Of a stretch of 5,735 nt of DNA, positions 5,600-5,735 are shown piece by piece. Position 1 is the stretch's first letter; each line of letters begins with the position of its first letter. Source of the stretch: JBGCED01 sp045106055 (GTDB lineage Bacteria; Pseudomonadota; Alphaproteobacteria; CBDDJK01); assembly GCA_045106055.1 (NCBI GenBank), contig JBGCED010000043.1, forward strand, positions 1 to 5,735, written 5' to 3'. Position numbers and translations under genes: made by a program. Below the pieces are notes generated by a model. The model was not told where the DNA came from, ran no database searches, and was given only the letters and a program-made list of their open reading frames with translations.

Positions 5600-5735
5600 T
5601 TAATGATTTAACAGTTCAATCAGATCATCAAGCTGTTCAAAATCGTTAAATTCAATCACGACCTGCCCCGATGCGCTGCCAGGTGCCAGTAAAATTTTGG
5701 TATTCATGCTAAGCAAATTGGTTAAATCGCGCGCA
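5600..5735 (-). CDS. parB: Chromosome partitioning protein ParB (C-terminal end, cut by window edge)
   Basis: Only the last 44 residues are in the window; the gene enters from the right. The sequence ARDLTNLLSMNTKILL, followed by a Gly/Ser turn, then GQVVIEFNDFEQLDDLIELL and the terminal NH, matches the ParB C-terminal dimerisation domain: a helix, two beta strands, and the conserved F-x-QLD-x-L helix. ParB binds parS sites near the origin, spreads as a CTP-dependent clamp and segregates the chromosome with ParA. ParA, RsmG and MnmG usually lie upstream of parB in alphaproteobacteria, which would be beyond the right edge; that is inference. The gene converges with the unknown frame ending at 5588. 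Confidence 0.85.
   Translation of the reverse strand, partial: ARDLTNLLSMNTKILLAPGSASGQVVIEFNDFEQLDDLIELLNH

Noticed and set aside
1..5735. tRNA, rRNA, CRISPR array or complete insertion sequence
   Set aside because: No tRNA T-arm motif, rRNA segment, regularly spaced repeat array or transposase motif was seen on reading both strands.

Overview
The window looks like chromosomal DNA of a fairly AT-rich alphaproteobacterium. The main clues are a C-terminal ParB fragment at the right edge and a tightly packed leftward cluster that carries gpmI, tsaE and a MurU-like sugar-phosphate nucleotidylyltransferase next to tsaE. The genus cannot be fixed from this sequence.

Layout, left to right. Positions 1-3616 hold four leftward genes that look like one operon. 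In transcription order they are a membrane-anchored Bax-like glucosaminidase (3616-2459), gpmI (2439-901), tsaE (901-404), and the first 139 residues of a nucleotidylyltransferase (417-1, running off the left edge). The junctions are a 19-nt gap, a 1-nt TAATG overlap and a 14-nt overlap, so translational coupling is likely. The products combine peptidoglycan cleavage, lower glycolysis, tRNA t6A modification and probably muropeptide recycling. Positions 3617-3890 are an AT-rich divergent control region. It has a perfect 8-bp hairpin, a candidate leftward promoter, and a tandem 16-bp repeat carrying two TTGACA boxes just upstream of fic.

Positions 3891-5012 encode a rightward class II Fic protein. 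It resembles the Shewanella SoFic type: a cis-inhibitory SxxxEG motif, a full HPFxxGNGRxxR core and a C-terminal winged-helix-like domain. It probably AMPylates a protein target, and it carries its own inhibitory motif, so it needs no separate antitoxin gene. It looks like an accessory gene set between housekeeping loci.

Positions 5013-5157 are non-coding and dense with repeats: a 17-bp perfect inverted repeat, a 9-bp direct repeat and a palindrome containing TATAAT. They are followed by an unrecognised small gene (5158-5469) whose frame ends just after a TTTAAAT heptamer, while a coding-like stretch continues in the -1 frame to 5588. This is either a frameshifted pseudogene or, less likely, a -1 programmed frameshift. 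It converges on the parB end at 5600.

The most unusual part of the window is the 5013-5588 stretch together with the repeated operator-like sequence in front of fic. I found no convincing new multi-gene system.
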